This document shows positions 13,901-33,584 of a DNA stretch of 64,000 nucleotides, in pieces. The DNA lies in the NCBI RefSeq assembly GCF_024679095.1, contig NC_066517.1, positions 3,476,798-3,540,797 of the forward strand, given 5' to 3'. The notes under the pieces are model-generated. The model saw nothing but the letters and a program-made list of their open reading frames with translations, was not told the DNA's origin and ran no database searches. The stretch comes from Eriocheir sinensis. Its lineage: Eukaryota > Arthropoda > Malacostraca > Decapoda > Varunidae. Within the stretch, counting starts at the first letter, position 1. Every line of letters starts with the position of its first letter. The translations under genes were made by a program, and so were the position numbers.

Positions 13901-15208
13901 CCCTTCTTAAACAGTCATGAATACTTATACTCTTATAATCCAAATACCTTGTGTAGCAGCCTTCCTTTGTCTGTATCACAACCGAGAGAGCCTGGGTTCA
14001 ATTCCCGGGCTGAGTGGAAAAATTTGGGCGGCTTCTCCGATACCCTGCGCCCCTGTCCACCCAGCAGATAATGGTTACCAGGTATTAATCAGAGGTTGTG
14101 TCCCGTCTCCTGGGATCCGTTCCCTTCTATAATTCCTTCCCCTTCTGTCTCAGGCATATGACCACAGATGTGCCGACTAAACAAAACTTTCCAACTTTCC
14201 TTTGTCTGTATTTCATCTTCCCTACTACTTAATTCTTTGAAGAGGGGAGTATCAGGACACACCTCCGTCCCATATTGACCGCCTTTCAGCTGCCCTAACC
14301 ACTACTTGTAGGAGCAGTGCCAACAGGCTTTTTTTTTTTTTCCATCTTTGAGCTGCTTCCTTTCCTGAAGAAGAGCCATAATACCTTCTTGTTGGTGATC
14401 AATATCGAATCTCTTTCTGCAAATCAACCACAGTGGGAGAAGAGAGAGAATTATTGCCTTTTCTCTCCGAAGCAGTCACAAATCTTTTTATCCTAGTTAA
14501 TAATTATCATCTGTAGCATAACACCAGCCTTATAATACCTCCCTGTTCAGTTAATTTCAATGCCTGCTTTTCCTCCACACCAGATCAACCACAGAAAGAT
14601 CCTGGATGGTGTGTTTGGCATCTGTGGCGTGCCCAGCGAAAAGTTCCGTCCCATCTGCTCCTCAGTGGACAAGCTGGACAAGTCGCCGTGGGAGGATGTG
14701 AGGAAGGAGATGGTGACCGAGAAGGGGCTGGACGAGGAGGTGGCCGACAAGATTGGGAACTACGTCAAGCTGTCCGGCCGGGAGGAGCTGATCGAGAGGC
14801 TGGCCAACGACGAGCTGCTCAAACAGTCCCCGGCGGCCCAGGTGAGTGACGGGAGGCATAGGCAGGGGTGTGGAGTTGAAGTTGGAGTCATTGGAGTCGC
14901 CTACTTTTAGCTGGGAGTTGAAACCGGAGTTGGTAAAAAGATCTCCAATTCTGACTCCTTTACGATATGATTTGATGTTGTGTGCTTTGGTTTGTCTTGG
15001 TGTGGGGTGTCGCAGGGCTTGATTTGCCTTCCAGTCTGCTGCAAAAGTCGGGAAGGGAGAAGGGAGTGGAGTTGGAGTTGGTCGGAATCGCAACCTTAAA
15101 ATTTTGTGGAGTGAGTTGGAGTTGATTTTTTAATTTTTTTTTATATCTGACTTCACTCCCCTGGGCATAGGGTCGTTGCTGTTGCTGCTCTGTTGTTCTT
15201 TATCTTTC

Positions 15209-15249
<41 letters not shown>

Positions 15250-18200
15250 GTTAGGTTCTGATAGCTGTAGTGGTGATATTGGTATAACTTTTTAGCAATT
15301 GTTTATTTTACTTGACGTTCTTCTGTTCTCTTTTTATTGAAGTGACTGTTTTGGAGATTTTTTTTTTTATTCAGTCCACCGTTGCCAGATTATCGTACTC
15401 AGAGCATAGTATTTACCGGTTTCTGACACCTAACAATTGCCAAGAAACATCAGGAATTAACTATTTTAATGATAATTATAAGTGAATCTCCTTATTGGGG
15501 TCCACTAGACAGTTTTTGGCTCGGAAGTCGGTAAATATAAGAGGCTGAGTAAGACAATCTGGCAACGTTGATGTAACGTCTTTTTTTTCAAGCCAACGCT
15601 ACATTCCTTCTGACGGCCACTGTTTAGATAGTAATGTGGTTGCGGGGTGGTCGTCTGGCTATTTCCGAGCGGTTGTCAATGATGTTGAGACAAGCCTCAG
15701 GACAAGTGAACACTCGTTCTGGGTTTTAGTGCGGTAATGATGGAAGGTGGGTGGATTCCCGTGTGAACCACTCTGAGACAATGTTTAGTTAAGGGGGGAG
15801 TGGTGATAACGTGCGTGTGTGGGTGTGGGTGTGTGTTCAGTAATGCCCAAATGGCAGGTTGACAGGCTTGAAATTATAGCACTTACAGTAACTTAATAAC
15901 TTTTCTTATGTATAAATATAGTTACAGCCCCTGGGCGGTTAGCAGAGTGACAATTTTAAATGAATACATACGTAATGGCATATTATTGAACCTAACTAAC
16001 TATCAGGGAGATTGGGGAACATTTGGATGCTTATCTGTGTTGAAGTGCTGACTGGTGCAGGATGGAGGAGGGCACTGGGGCGATTGAGGTGCCGGCAGGG
16101 GGGTGGAGACTGCCAGGGCTGGTAACTGCAGCAACGTTGTTGACGAGGCGTAGTTGAAGAGGCCGTGGTTGGGTGGTTTACGAGCTGAGGCGTGGTTGCA
16201 GAAGCCGTGGAGGTGGTTATGACGGCAAGGCTGGTTTAAGGCGTTGTTGAAGAGGCTGCTTCTGCCGTGCTTTTGTTTCGCCTCGCCTTGCTGAGCTTTG
16301 CTGTGCCTTGCCTCGCCTCTGCCGTGCTTGCGGTGGTGTTCACAGGGCTGGGATGGACGGTCACGCCCACCTCTTCACGTGCGTCCTTCACCGCTTGTCG
16401 GTCTCGCTCTCTGCCTCTCACTGTCTGCCTGTATCTCAGGGTTTTTGTCTCCTCCCTGGCTGTAGTGGTGTTCGTCTCCTCACTTCCCGTGCTTCTCCCT
16501 GGCCTTGCCTGCTCACCTTTGCTCCTCGCTAAGCTCCTCCCCCTTCTTCACGTGACTCCCTCTCTGCATTACAACTAGGTAATCCATCGCTAGCTAACTA
16601 ATATTCATTCTAGGGTTCGAGACGAGATGAGGATTTCAGACACGTCTTTCATCCATTCACACCCTCATTCACGCCAATAATCTCTACTTATCACACACAC
16701 TCGTTCACCCGTCCATACATCCGCTCACTTGCTCGTTTGTTGTAATATATAATCACTCACTCACTTGTATTCCATACTCACTCACTCGTTACACTTTTGG
16801 ACCGTTACATTGATTCAGTCCCATTTTTCTTGGTTTGGTTTTTGTTTAGTATCTTATTTTTCTCGCTGTCATTCTTTTGTTCTTTCATTTTTGCAGTAGG
16901 GCTTTGGGGTTTTATCTTCTTATTGAACCCATTCTTCATTTGGTCTTTCTTATTAGCATCTTTATTCTGGCATTTTTTTGAGTGTGAGAGTAGAAATATT
17001 ATGACCAGAACAATTCCTAGGTATTGGATGCACAGTTTTCTTGTTCTGTTGATTTCTGTCCCTTTTGTGTGTGAGAATAGAAATGTTATGAATAGAAAAA
17101 TTCCTAGGTATTGGATGCACAGTTTTCTTGTTTTTCTGTTGATCTCTGTCCCTTTTGTGTGTGAGAATAGAAATCTTATGAATAGAAAAATTCCTAGGTA
17201 TTGGATGTACAGTTTTCTTGTTTTTCTGTTGTTCTCTATTGCTTGTGTGTGTGAGAATAGAAATGTTATGAATAGAAAAATTCCTAGGTATTGGATGCAC
17301 AGTTTTCTCATTTCTCTGTTGTTCTCTATTGCTTGTGTGCTTGAGAGTAGTATTAACGAGAATAGCACAATCCCTACTCGCTACTCTCATCATAAACCAG
17401 TTCTTGCCTCCCCATCCTAAACCTCTCATTACTTTTGTTTGTTTGTCATCTACTACGGTAATTGTGAACCTGTTCTTGCCCGTCCCTATCCTGAACCCAG
17501 TCTCTCAACTCATTTCTTTCTTTCCTACATAACTACTACATTTGTTTCAGCCATCCATTACCCTAATCTCCCTCTTCTTCGTTTATAATTCATCTTCCAT
17601 TCTTGGGGTTGAGCATTTTATCTTCCTCTCTCCTCTCCTCTTGTTTCTCATCTTACCTGTTCTCTTCTCTCCTTCTGTTCCTCATCATACCTATTCTCTT
17701 CTCTCCTCCCATTTCTCATCATACCTATTATGCTGACATCACTACACAAAAGCCTAATCATAAAGTAGTTCTAGCCTCTCCCCTTTACAGAATCTTCCCA
17801 TCTTTCAAACCTGTTCTTTTCTTTCCAGGCTGGCTTTGCAGACCTCACACTCCTCTACCAGTACTGCAAGAGCCTGGGGTGCGCCGACCACCTCGTATTC
17901 GACATGGGTCTCGCCCGGGGCCTTGACTACTACACTGGGGTCATCTACGAGGCGGTGTTGTCGGCGGGGCAGACCATGGGAGAGGAGGGGCCGGTGGGCA
18001 GTGTGGCGGGGGGCGGGCGCTATGACGGGCTGGTGGGCATGTTCGACCCCAAGAAGAAGACTGTGCCCTGTGTTGGGGTGAGCTTTGGCATTGAACGGCT
18101 CTTCACCATCCATGAGCAGAAGCAGCGCGCCGAGAGTGGGAAGGTGAGGAAAGTTCTATTTGTCGCACCTAAGTAGAAAGTTAAATAAAGGTTAAGTTGT

Positions 18201-19609
18201 TACCATAAGAGCATAAAAAGTTTTACCAATGGCTGCTCCTGGAAATCTAACACTGTATCCGTCTATCTTCCCTTATAACTTAATCCAAAAGATGCCTGTT
18301 ATATTGTATTGAATTTAGTGGTAAGGAGGAAGGAGTGGAGTTAAGACATTCATAACCTCTGTTTCCTTATGGGCAGTGACCCTTTTAATGCATCATCATC
18401 ATCTTGTGTTCAGCATCATATGATATGCTTCCAACTATTTCTGTCTATTGCCTCAGCCTCCAGTCCTTAATGCTACCCCTCCCCATCCTCCTCCTCATAT
18501 TCCCAAGTCTCCTCACTCTCAGCATTGTACTCAGCAGGATACAACACCACTCAATAGAATTATTTGTAACCAGCTTTTTCCTCCTTTCCTTGGCAGCTGC
18601 GGTCCACCCAGACTGAGGTGTTTGTCGCCACGGCCAACAAGGGGATGGTGCATGAGAGGCTCAAGCTGGTGGGGCTGCTGCACGGCGCCGGCATCAAGGC
18701 TGAGGGGAGCTACAAGAACAACGCCAAGATCCTCAACCAGCTGCAGGTGAGCCACGGAAGATGAATCCACCACTGTATCCTTGTGTCGTGTTTCTATTGG
18801 GAGTTGCTTACTTTTGGCTGGAGTCAGAATCAGGAGTTGGAGTCAGTAAAAACATCTCGATTCCAACTCCTTTACGATACGTGCGATGTTGTGTGGCTGC
18901 GTGAGGTGTGGTGTGGCAGGGTTTGATTTTCCTTCCACTCTACTGTAGAAGGGAAGGGGGGAGGGGAATGGAGTTGGAGTTGGAGTCAGTTGCAACTTTA
19001 AAATTTCCTGGAGTTGGAATCAAATTTTTTATATCCAACTCCACACCCCTGATCCTCTCATAGGTTGGTATTCTTTGAAGCTTCCGCCTCTCACATCAAC
19101 TATTTTCAAATGCCCAAAAGGAGATCCATTGACGATTATTTTTGTAGGTTCATGGTACAAAAGGGGGTTCAGACTACTACCAGGGTCATAAAACTACCTT
19201 TGCAAATGCCCAAAATGCATACAAAAGCCTTGTCAAATCTGTGTGCTTGGGCACTGAAGTGTTTTTAAGAATATGGCCCATAGTATATCTTGCTCATTGC
19301 AGGAACACCCAAAAATACACCCTGTTGCTACACTTTCTTTTATTTATTCAGTGCGCAGGTCTTTTGTGTTTTGGGTTCATATCTTGTGGGTGAGTGGTCA
19401 AGTAACAACAAAATTAAGAATAACACCTGTACACTCTTCCACCCCTACAGTATGCTGAGGACAACAAGATCCCCCTGGTGGTGCTGATTGGGGAGTCTGA
19501 GGTGGAGGCGGGCGTGGTGAAGGTGCGGAAGACTGTGACGAGGGAGGAGGTCACTGTCAAGAGGGAGGAGCTGGTGGGGGTGCTGCGGGAGAAGCTGACA
19601 GACCTCTAG
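1064..19609 (+). CDS. HARS: Histidyl-tRNA synthetase, eleven coding exons (joined)
   Basis: The enzyme activates histidine with ATP and charges tRNA-His. Coding exons are 1064-1072, 2873-3088, 7829-7906, 10401-10520, 11543-11617, 12380-12575, 13676-13809, 14584-14841, 17829-18143, 18597-18746 and 19451-19609. All junctions are GT-AG and every phase fits, giving 569 residues (human HARS1 is 509). Visible class II signatures are motif 1 around Pro161 (ETPVFE), motif 2 about 216-245 ([16 protein letters not shown]), the HisRS-specific RGLDYYTG at 392-399 and [10 protein letters not shown] at 423-432, and motif 3 [10 protein letters not shown] at 444-453. The anticodon-binding domain is about 472-569. 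Residues 4-75 are GST-C-like, 76-123 a Gly/Ser/Lys linker; no WHEP domain was found. The ATG at 1064 has a strong gccATGG context and an upstream in-frame stop. Exons 4-11 are very secure; exons 1-3 rest on splice signals, phase and similarity. Confidence 0.95.
1742..2301. mobile_element. Fold-back (long inverted repeat) element in HARS intron 1
   Basis: Arms of about 191 bp (1742-1933 and 2111-2301) are inverted copies at roughly 85-90% identity, around a 177-bp centre. The ends read GGTTAAGATTC and its near-complement. Both flanks are T runs, so a target duplication cannot be judged. The centre shares 'ttggagtagttta.atatgctcccc' with the element at 30635-31376. Confidence 0.8.
2873..3088 (+). 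CDS. HARS: HARS coding exon 2, eEF1B/GST-C-like domain
   Basis: The exon is 72 codons, open throughout, with a cag acceptor, gtgcgc donor and phase 0 at both ends. GC-rich codon use matches the later HARS exons. The pattern Leu-rich helix, [12 protein letters not shown], then LRRW and a C-terminal His/Pro segment parallels the N-terminal GST-C-like domain of eEF1B (Y-IEGY-PSQAD, LRW) and CysRS. This domain normally mediates protein-protein contacts in translation complexes. Symmetric phase means it could be a skipped cassette exon. Membership in HARS is inferred from position and phase, because no transcript is available here. Confidence 0.75.
3089..5842. other. HARS intron 2, first part: no gene seen
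   Basis: This is mostly AT-rich unique-looking sequence. I looked for a WHEP-like exon (a Leu/Lys helix with a VR.LK core) and found none. Short open frames at 3155-3939 are GC-rich but have no recognisable product. A (TG)n tract lies at 4949-4992. Confidence 0.5.
4949..4992. repeat. (TG)n microsatellite
   Basis: About 22 TG units lie in HARS intron 2. A shorter (TG) run follows near 5060, with related flanking text ('accagtttaatcat'). Confidence 0.95.
5843..6260. repeat. Repeat family B, two tandem units
   Basis: Two units share 'gatcac.aa..a.tccatgaaaaccc.agcaacttcaacgagaggctttt'-type text (near 5949 and 6129). They are the reverse complement of the tandem units at 56330-57200. The short open frame at 5738-6013 is a by-product. 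Confidence 0.65.
6351..6661. mobile_element. hAT-type MITE with perfect 8-bp target duplication
   Basis: The element starts CAGTGGTTCCCAA and ends TTGGAAACCCCAG, as in vertebrate Charlie/hAT-type ends. It is flanked by identical 8-bp copies of TGTTAGAG at 6343-6350 and 6662-6669. Length is 311 bp, with no coding capacity. Confidence 0.85.
7050..7170 (+). mobile_element. 3' end of jockey-type LINE and (CAA)n tail
   Basis: The phrase 'ggagcagtgagtagcaggct', a T-rich stretch, 'gcccttgaactgac' and 'ctctgctgtaaaa' matches the 3' end of the LINE at 49262-50420. A (CAA)n tract follows at 7141-7169. It is a 5'-truncated insertion. Confidence 0.6.
7460..7810 (+). repeat. T-rich degenerate tandem repeat before HARS exon 3
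   Basis: Repeated 'tttttccatcatgtaacaaa'-type units and TTTAT runs form a pyrimidine-rich block that ends about 20 bases before the exon 3 acceptor. The open frame at 7565-7924 runs through this block into the exon. Confidence 0.65.
7829..7906 (+). CDS. HARS: HARS coding exon 3 (linker)
   Basis: The exon has 26 codons, phase 0 at both ends, acceptor 'ttcccacag' and donor gttagt. It begins with ATG, so a transcript starting in intron 2 could initiate here and give a 494-residue form. The content ([12 protein letters not shown], then charged and Pro/Lys-rich residues) is linker-like; I see no WHEP signature. Confidence 0.8.
8100..9010. repeat. Tandem repeat of about 277 bp, roughly 3.3 copies, HARS intron 3
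   Basis: 'gattagaggga' recurs at 8139, 8410, 8687 and 8966 (spacings 271, 277, 279), each followed by 'gagatgaaatggattaggtca', 'aatatagatgaagtactttta' (except the last, partial copy) and a shared 3' block. Units are nearly identical in the middle copies. Confidence 0.9.
9269..9490 (+). mobile_element. MITE family A copy, HARS intron 3
   Basis: This is a full-length copy running from GGTTGGTATTAT to AATACGACCC. It carries the diagnostic internal phrases of the family ('accagggtcataaaacta', 'ctacgaaagccttgtcaaat'). Confidence 0.7.
9880..10370. other. AT-rich remainder of HARS intron 3
   Basis: Loosely repeated phrases ('aaataatcaaaata', 'tacctacttatca', 'gcaaaactttc') suggest an old tandem array of about 60 bp, now diverged. 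No coding signal was seen. Confidence 0.4.
10401..10520 (+). CDS. HARS: HARS coding exon 4 (linker and start of catalytic core)
   Basis: The exon has 40 codons, phase 0. A Gly6/Ser/Lys linker precedes [15 protein letters not shown], the hallmark start of eukaryotic HisRS cores. The acceptor is ctcccccag and the donor gtgcgt. Confidence 0.95.
10600..11310 (+). mobile_element. RTE-type LINE 3' fragment in HARS intron 4
   Basis: Broken frames correspond to the C-terminal end of the RTE reverse transcriptase at 26428-27372: 'aggtgactgagtttaactatttggt', 'agtaatgaaagtgtgtatgag', 'tggtttggacac' and an ending 'gagatggagacactgctgctgtggcca..ccctgg'. It is clearly diverged, representing another subfamily, and ends in a (GATA)-like tail. 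Confidence 0.75.
11543..11617 (+). CDS. HARS: HARS coding exon 5 (motif 1)
   Basis: The exon has 25 codons, phase 0. It carries class II motif 1 with the conserved Pro in ETPVFE, at the dimer interface. Confidence 0.95.
12038..12281 (+). mobile_element. tRNA-Val-like SINE, full length
   Basis: The tRNA-like head (GGCTTCGTGGTGCAG, anticodon arm CTCGG-CTCACAA-CCGAG with CAC anticodon, T-arm GGGTTCGATTC) is followed by a tail with 'aatgggtaccaggtattaatc' and 'gaccacagatgt'. A perfect 16-bp target duplication, AACTTATTTTAATTAT, flanks it at 12022-12037 and 12282-12297. The 3' acceptor strand does not pair with the 5' one, so it is a SINE and not a tRNA gene. Confidence 0.9.
12380..12575 (+). CDS. 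HARS: HARS coding exon 6 (active-site strands, motif 2 start)
   Basis: The exon has 65 codons plus one base (phase 1 donor AGAG|gtatgg). It includes [24 protein letters not shown] and the start of motif 2, [10 protein letters not shown]. It is close to human HARS1 throughout. Confidence 0.97.
13010..13530. repeat. 28-bp minisatellite, about 18 copies, HARS intron 6
   Basis: The unit is 'gtcatcaaaatttagg' followed by 'tcagagaagtta'. Copies differ at one or two sites (agag/agtg/aggg; tta/taa). The array ends about 150 bp before exon 7. Confidence 0.95.
13676..13809 (+). CDS. HARS: HARS coding exon 7 (motif 2 end)
   Basis: The exon starts with two bases completing the split Gly codon, then 44 codons. 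[14 protein letters not shown] finishes motif 2. The acceptor is gttgtag, the donor gtagag. Confidence 0.97.
13977..14196 (+). mobile_element. tRNA-Val-like SINE, 5'-truncated copy
   Basis: Same family as 12038-12281, missing the first 40 or so bases. It is flanked by a perfect 15-bp duplication, TTCCTTTGTCTGTAT, at 13962-13976 and 14197-14211. Both copies are in the same gene and orientation. Confidence 0.9.
14212..14390 (+). mobile_element. 3' end of jockey-type LINE, HARS intron 7
   Basis: 'gaagaggggagtatcaggacac', 'attgaccg', 'taggagcagtg' and a T-run followed by 'gagctgctt' match the 3' part of the LINE copies at 50240-50420 and 52560-52700. Confidence 0.6.
14584..14841 (+). CDS. HARS: HARS coding exon 8 (insertion domain)
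   Basis: The exon has 86 codons, phase 0. The sequence ([20 protein letters not shown]) matches the region between motif 2 and the HisA signature in HARS1. Confidence 0.96.
14863..15163. mobile_element. hAT MITE with perfect 8-bp target duplication, HARS intron 8
   Basis: It starts CAGGGGTGTGGAGTTG and ends CTTCACTCCCCTG, 301 bp. It is flanked by identical GGCATAGG at 14855-14862 and 15164-15171. It begins only 21 bases after the exon 8 donor. Confidence 0.9.
15213..15246. repeat. (TG)n microsatellite
   Basis: About 17 TG units in HARS intron 8. Confidence 0.95.
15381..15566. mobile_element. 186-bp MITE, copy 1
   Basis: Terminal inverted repeats GTTGCCAGATTATCGTACTC and, at the other end, the complement of GTTGCCAGATTGTCTTACTC bound a 186-bp element. 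A second copy of the same length lies in reverse orientation at 29186-29371. Confidence 0.85.
15570..16970. other. HARS intron 8, middle part
   Basis: This holds unique-looking sequence and a low-complexity block at about 16080-16580 ('gccttgcctcgcctctgccgtgc'-like words) that opens frames on both strands without recognisable products. No exon was seen. Confidence 0.45.
16978..17350. repeat. 90-bp minisatellite, about 4 copies, HARS intron 8
   Basis: 'gagaatagaaatgttatgaa' recurs at 17073, 17163 and 17253, with a diverged copy at 16985. Because 90 is a multiple of three, a 207-codon open frame spans it (16797-17420), which I do not regard as a gene. Confidence 0.9.
17829..18143 (+). CDS. HARS: HARS coding exon 9 (HisA signature and motif 3)
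   Basis: The exon has 105 codons, phase 0. It contains [18 protein letters not shown] and motif 3 [10 protein letters not shown], the residues that bind histidine and ATP in HisRS. Confidence 0.98.
18597..18746 (+). CDS. HARS: HARS coding exon 10 (anticodon-binding domain start)
   Basis: The exon has 50 codons, phase 0. It begins [10 protein letters not shown] and ends [11 protein letters not shown], the start of the HisRS anticodon-binding domain. Confidence 0.96.
18800..19051. mobile_element. hAT MITE, 5'-truncated, HARS intron 10
   Basis: Same family as 14863-15163 ('ttcctttacgatacg', 'tggagttggagttggag', end CCAACTCCACACCCCTG). The first 60 or so bases are missing. Confidence 0.8.
19063..19279 (+). 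mobile_element. MITE family A copy, HARS intron 10
   Basis: Full-length copy, from GGTTGGTATTCTTTG to AAGAATATGGCCC, in tandem with the hAT MITE just upstream. Confidence 0.75.
19451..19609 (+). CDS. HARS: HARS coding exon 11 (C-terminus)
   Basis: The exon has 52 codons plus [23 protein letters not shown] and a Glu/Arg-rich end complete the anticodon-binding domain. The human-type C-terminal Cys-containing tail (CIC) is absent; the protein ends KLTDL. Confidence 0.96.
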   Translation, partial: YAEDNKIPLVVLIGESEVEAGVVKVRKTVTREEVTVKREELVGVLREKLTDL

Positions 19610-19928
19610 GGGCGCTACTAAGGTGTTTACAGGAGGCTTCTTAGTATGGGAGGAGGAGGAGGGGGAGGGTTATGCCTGCCGAAAAGCTTTGTGATGTTTT
19701 TTTATTATTTTTATTTATGTACGTGTTAAAGGTGGCTAATAATACCAGATCTTCCGATATTATTAGTGATGCGTTGCCTTTATTTTTTGTCCTATAGTCT
19801 GATTAGTCTCGTCAGATTGCATTCCAAGGACACGGGTTGCTGCCAAGAAAGTCCTAAGGCTGGTTTGTGAATCTATTTTATTTCTTTAGTTTTGTCTAGT
19901 TTTTGAAACTCCCAGTTGGCAATCTTGG

Positions 19929-19934
19929 AATAAA
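19929..19934 (+). terminator. Candidate polyadenylation signal of HARS
   Basis: An AATAAA lies 320 bases after the HARS stop. It is the first canonical hexamer I saw downstream, but usage is unverified. Confidence 0.45.
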
Positions 19935-20900
19935 TAGGGTTCATCAGTTGTTTGGAGAGTGGTACTTGGCCCCCAACACCAGACAAAGGCTGTCCTCCAA
20001 GGTCCCACTAAAACCTCCTGCCGTATTATTTATTGGGTGTTCTTGCCCCATCAGTGTGCATGGCGAACCCTTCCTCCTCCCCTGCACTCCTCCGGTAGAC
20101 TTGGGCGTTGCACCAAAGTAGGGCGGTGATGGCCGGGCAGTGGTTGGTACAGTTACATCTCTGGCTTCTGTGATTTTACCTGTTAAGGTGTTTGGCCAGG
20201 TATATTTTAAGCAATATTTGACTCATTTTTTTTTTCTTGTATATTTTGTTAACTTTTTTGGCAAGGAAACTTATGTAACATTACAATGCATAAATGTCAC
20301 AGAAAGCTAATTTGGAAGGTGACACTTATGATTATAATGATGAATTGCATGACCTATTTCATTAAGATCATAATCACCATGACCCGGGGTTTTTCCATTG
20401 TCAGAGTGGAGGGTTAGACAATCCATTGAGAATGAAAGTGGTCAGGTGGGGAATGTTGTCCTTTAGAAATGGTTACAATTCATATCTGAAAACCTGAATT
20501 GTTGTGACCTCTGAATCCATGTTAACATTTAAGAGAAGGCAGAAGGCAGTAGCAGCAGCTAACAAAGCTAGGCCACAGGGAGTCTTGTGGCACCTGTACA
20601 GGAGACTTGTAATAGCAAACAAGTCAACACACGTCGTTGGCTTCCAGGAAGGTTTGTGATCCATCAGTTTTCATAAATTATGTTGCAACAATTATGTCCC
20701 CGTTTATTTACTGTGTTGGATGTGATGGGAATGTATTTTTCCCGAGTTCGACATATTTCAAGGTAAATGATTATATAATATTAATATTTATAATGTATTG
20801 ATTTTGCACAGTGCTTCACAGTGTCTGTACTGCTGAACGTTGCAGTCACAATTACTTTAAAGGTATATGTAGGAGGTATGCCGGTGGTAGGAGGCATGTT
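19935..20900. other. Convergent intergenic stretch
   Basis: The stretch lies between the 3' ends of HARS and C1orf50. It is AT-rich and I see no gene. Short frames such as 20473-20664 (-) and 19903-20121 (+) have no recognisable product. Confidence 0.5.
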
Positions 20901-20914
20901 GGATGGGCAGTGTA

Positions 20915-20920
20915 TTTATT
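20915..20920 (-). terminator. Candidate polyadenylation signal of C1orf50
   Basis: TTTATT on + is AATAAA on -, about 390 bases past the C1orf50 stop. Confidence 0.35.
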
Positions 20921-21312
20921 GTGTACAATAAGAATTCCTCTTCTGTTCCTCAGTGTAGGGGAAGCACAGCATGCCTTGGCTGCTGGGGCTGGTAGTACTG
21001 CACAGGTGGGTCTGCATCACTTCTCTGATGCTCAGCACTTAAACTGCCAAAGCCTTTGTTTACTTTATAATAAAGGTTCCAGCAAGACTGTCACTCACAC
21101 TGTCATTTCCCAGTGTACACAAGGTCAACAAAGTAGGTTATTATATTCATATTCACTAAGGTCCAGTCTTGGTGAGGCGAAAGCCCATTCACCAAACACT
21201 CACTGGCCTGAGTCACTGGGGCAGCCGGGGGGCGAGGCGGGGCGGGGCCTGGGCTGCAGTAGACCACAGTCACCTTGAGGGAGTCACAGTAAACAGTACA
21301 CTCATGGTGCCC

Positions 21313-32006
<10,694 letters not shown>

Positions 32007-32160
32007 ATTGGGGAGTGTGGCGGTGCGTGGTGCGGCGGGCGGTCAGCGAGGGAGTGAGGCGGATCAGCTGTCTCGCCCTCCTTTTGTTGTTGTTGTGATG
32101 TAACAGCTGACGCGGCCACGGTGCCTAGCGCCGCGCAGACTGTCGTACGCTGGGAAATGA
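32007..32160 (-). promoter_or_regulatory. C1orf50 5' region, GC-rich
   Basis: A CpG-rich block covers the predicted 5'UTR and promoter. There is no convincing TATA box. The sequence beyond 32160 becomes ordinary. Confidence 0.45.
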
Positions 32161-32760
32161 TAAAGTAGGATATGTGTGATTCTGTTTCCTGTACAGGTTG
32201 ACGGATGGATAGACAGAAGCAGGGAGTCAGTGTGTTGTGTTTACTTCATAGATAGATGGGTAGATATATAGACAGATACGGGGACTCGTTGCGTCACTCA
32301 CGCTGCCTCCACTCCTGACCATCTTCCCGAACAAGCTCCCACTCAGCTGCCCCGTCCTCCCACGTATAAGCTGGGCCTCGATTCAGTTTCACGGAGTAGT
32401 CGCTGGTTTGACAAAGTCATTCCAGCGATACCCCATAACACAAAGGAACACAAAGAAAGAACAAACAACAGCAGACCTGCTGGTCCTTTCGAGGCTGTTT
32501 GTGACAAGCTACACTAACTATCTAATCAAAGGTGGAAGATGAAGGACAGCAAAGGCGAAGGCTCCTCCCTCCCTCCAGTCAAAGCTGGCAGGAAAGGAAA
32601 AAGAACCATGCAGCATGGAAAAACTGCATGGAAATTATGTAGGAAAGAGGAAAGAACTACCATTACTGCTACCACCAACCGGGCGATAAAAGCGGACAAG
32701 GACACCAGCATTCGAAAGAACTTAACGTGATTACGACAATGAGTAATATCTTAGTTGCTG
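32161..32760. other. Intergenic stretch, no gene seen
   Basis: Short simple repeats (tagatagatgggtagata) and unique-looking text. A purine-rich part at 32520-32730 gives an open frame on + with no recognisable product. Confidence 0.4.
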
Positions 32761-32766
32761 GTTGGA

Positions 32767-33485
32767 TTAAAAAAACTTGTCTAATCTATTCTTGAAGGCC
32801 GTAACTGTTGTACTATCAACGACATCACAGGGTAGAGAGTTCCAAACATTAACAACTCGATTGAAGAAGTGTTTAGCTTCGTGCGACGAGAATCTTTTAC
32901 CACTTATCTTCAAATTGTGATTTCTTCTTGTTCTATTTGATCGATCAATTGTAAAGTAATCTTCCGCATTAATATCACTGAATCCTTTAAACATTTTAAA
33001 CACTTCTATTAGATCGCCTCGCATTCTTCGTTTTGATTGGCTGAATAAATTTACTTCTTTAAGTCTTTGTTCATATGACAAATTTCTCAACCTAGGAATC
33101 ATCTTTGCTACTCTTCGTTGAACCCGTTCCAACTTTTCTATGTCTTTTCTGTTGTAGGGAGACCAAAACTGCACGCAGTACTCTAGACGGGGTCGAACCA
33201 ACGAATTATACAGTCTTAATATTACTTTTTCCGATTTATTATTAAAGACTCGTCCGATGAAGCCAACCAATTTGTTTGCAGTTTTAACTACCTCTGAACA
33301 ATGCTGACCGGGCTTTAAGTCGCTTGATATAGTGATTCCAAGATCCTTTTCTTTACTTACTGCGGAAAGTTGTTTGCCATTCATTACGTACCGAACGCGA
33401 TTGTTATTTTTTCTGATGTGCAACACTTTACATTTGTCAACGTTAAATTTCATTTCATGATCCTGCGAATTAAGGCACTTGAAAA
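32767..33485 (-). mobile_element. CR1-type LINE fragment (RT C-terminal part)
   Basis: An open frame reads NVDKCKVLHI, EKDLGITISSDLK, YNSLVRPRLEYCVQFWSP, LERVQRRVAKMIP, RMRGDLIEVFKMFKGF and VNVWNSLPCDVVDSTTV, the conserved end of CR1-like reverse transcriptases. The RT catalytic part is missing. Upstream (33490-33580) an RTE-like piece (LPVLLYCYETWAL) is fused in frame, so the 268-codon frame is chimeric. Confidence 0.88.
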
Positions 33486-33584
33486 AGAAAAAAAGGCATC
33501 GGTCGACGACACGCCTTTCCAAGCCACTCTTCAGTGCCCATGTTTCATAGCAATACAGTAAGACAGGCAGCACAAGCGACTTAA

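Noticed and set aside
16797..17420. 207-codon frame with repeated [19 protein letters not shown]
   Set aside because: Product of a 90-bp minisatellite inside HARS intron 8, open on both strands because 90 is divisible by three.
32767..33573. Single intact 268-codon RT gene
   Set aside because: The N-terminal 30 residues are RTE-like and the rest CR1-like, so the frame is a chance fusion of two LINE fragments.
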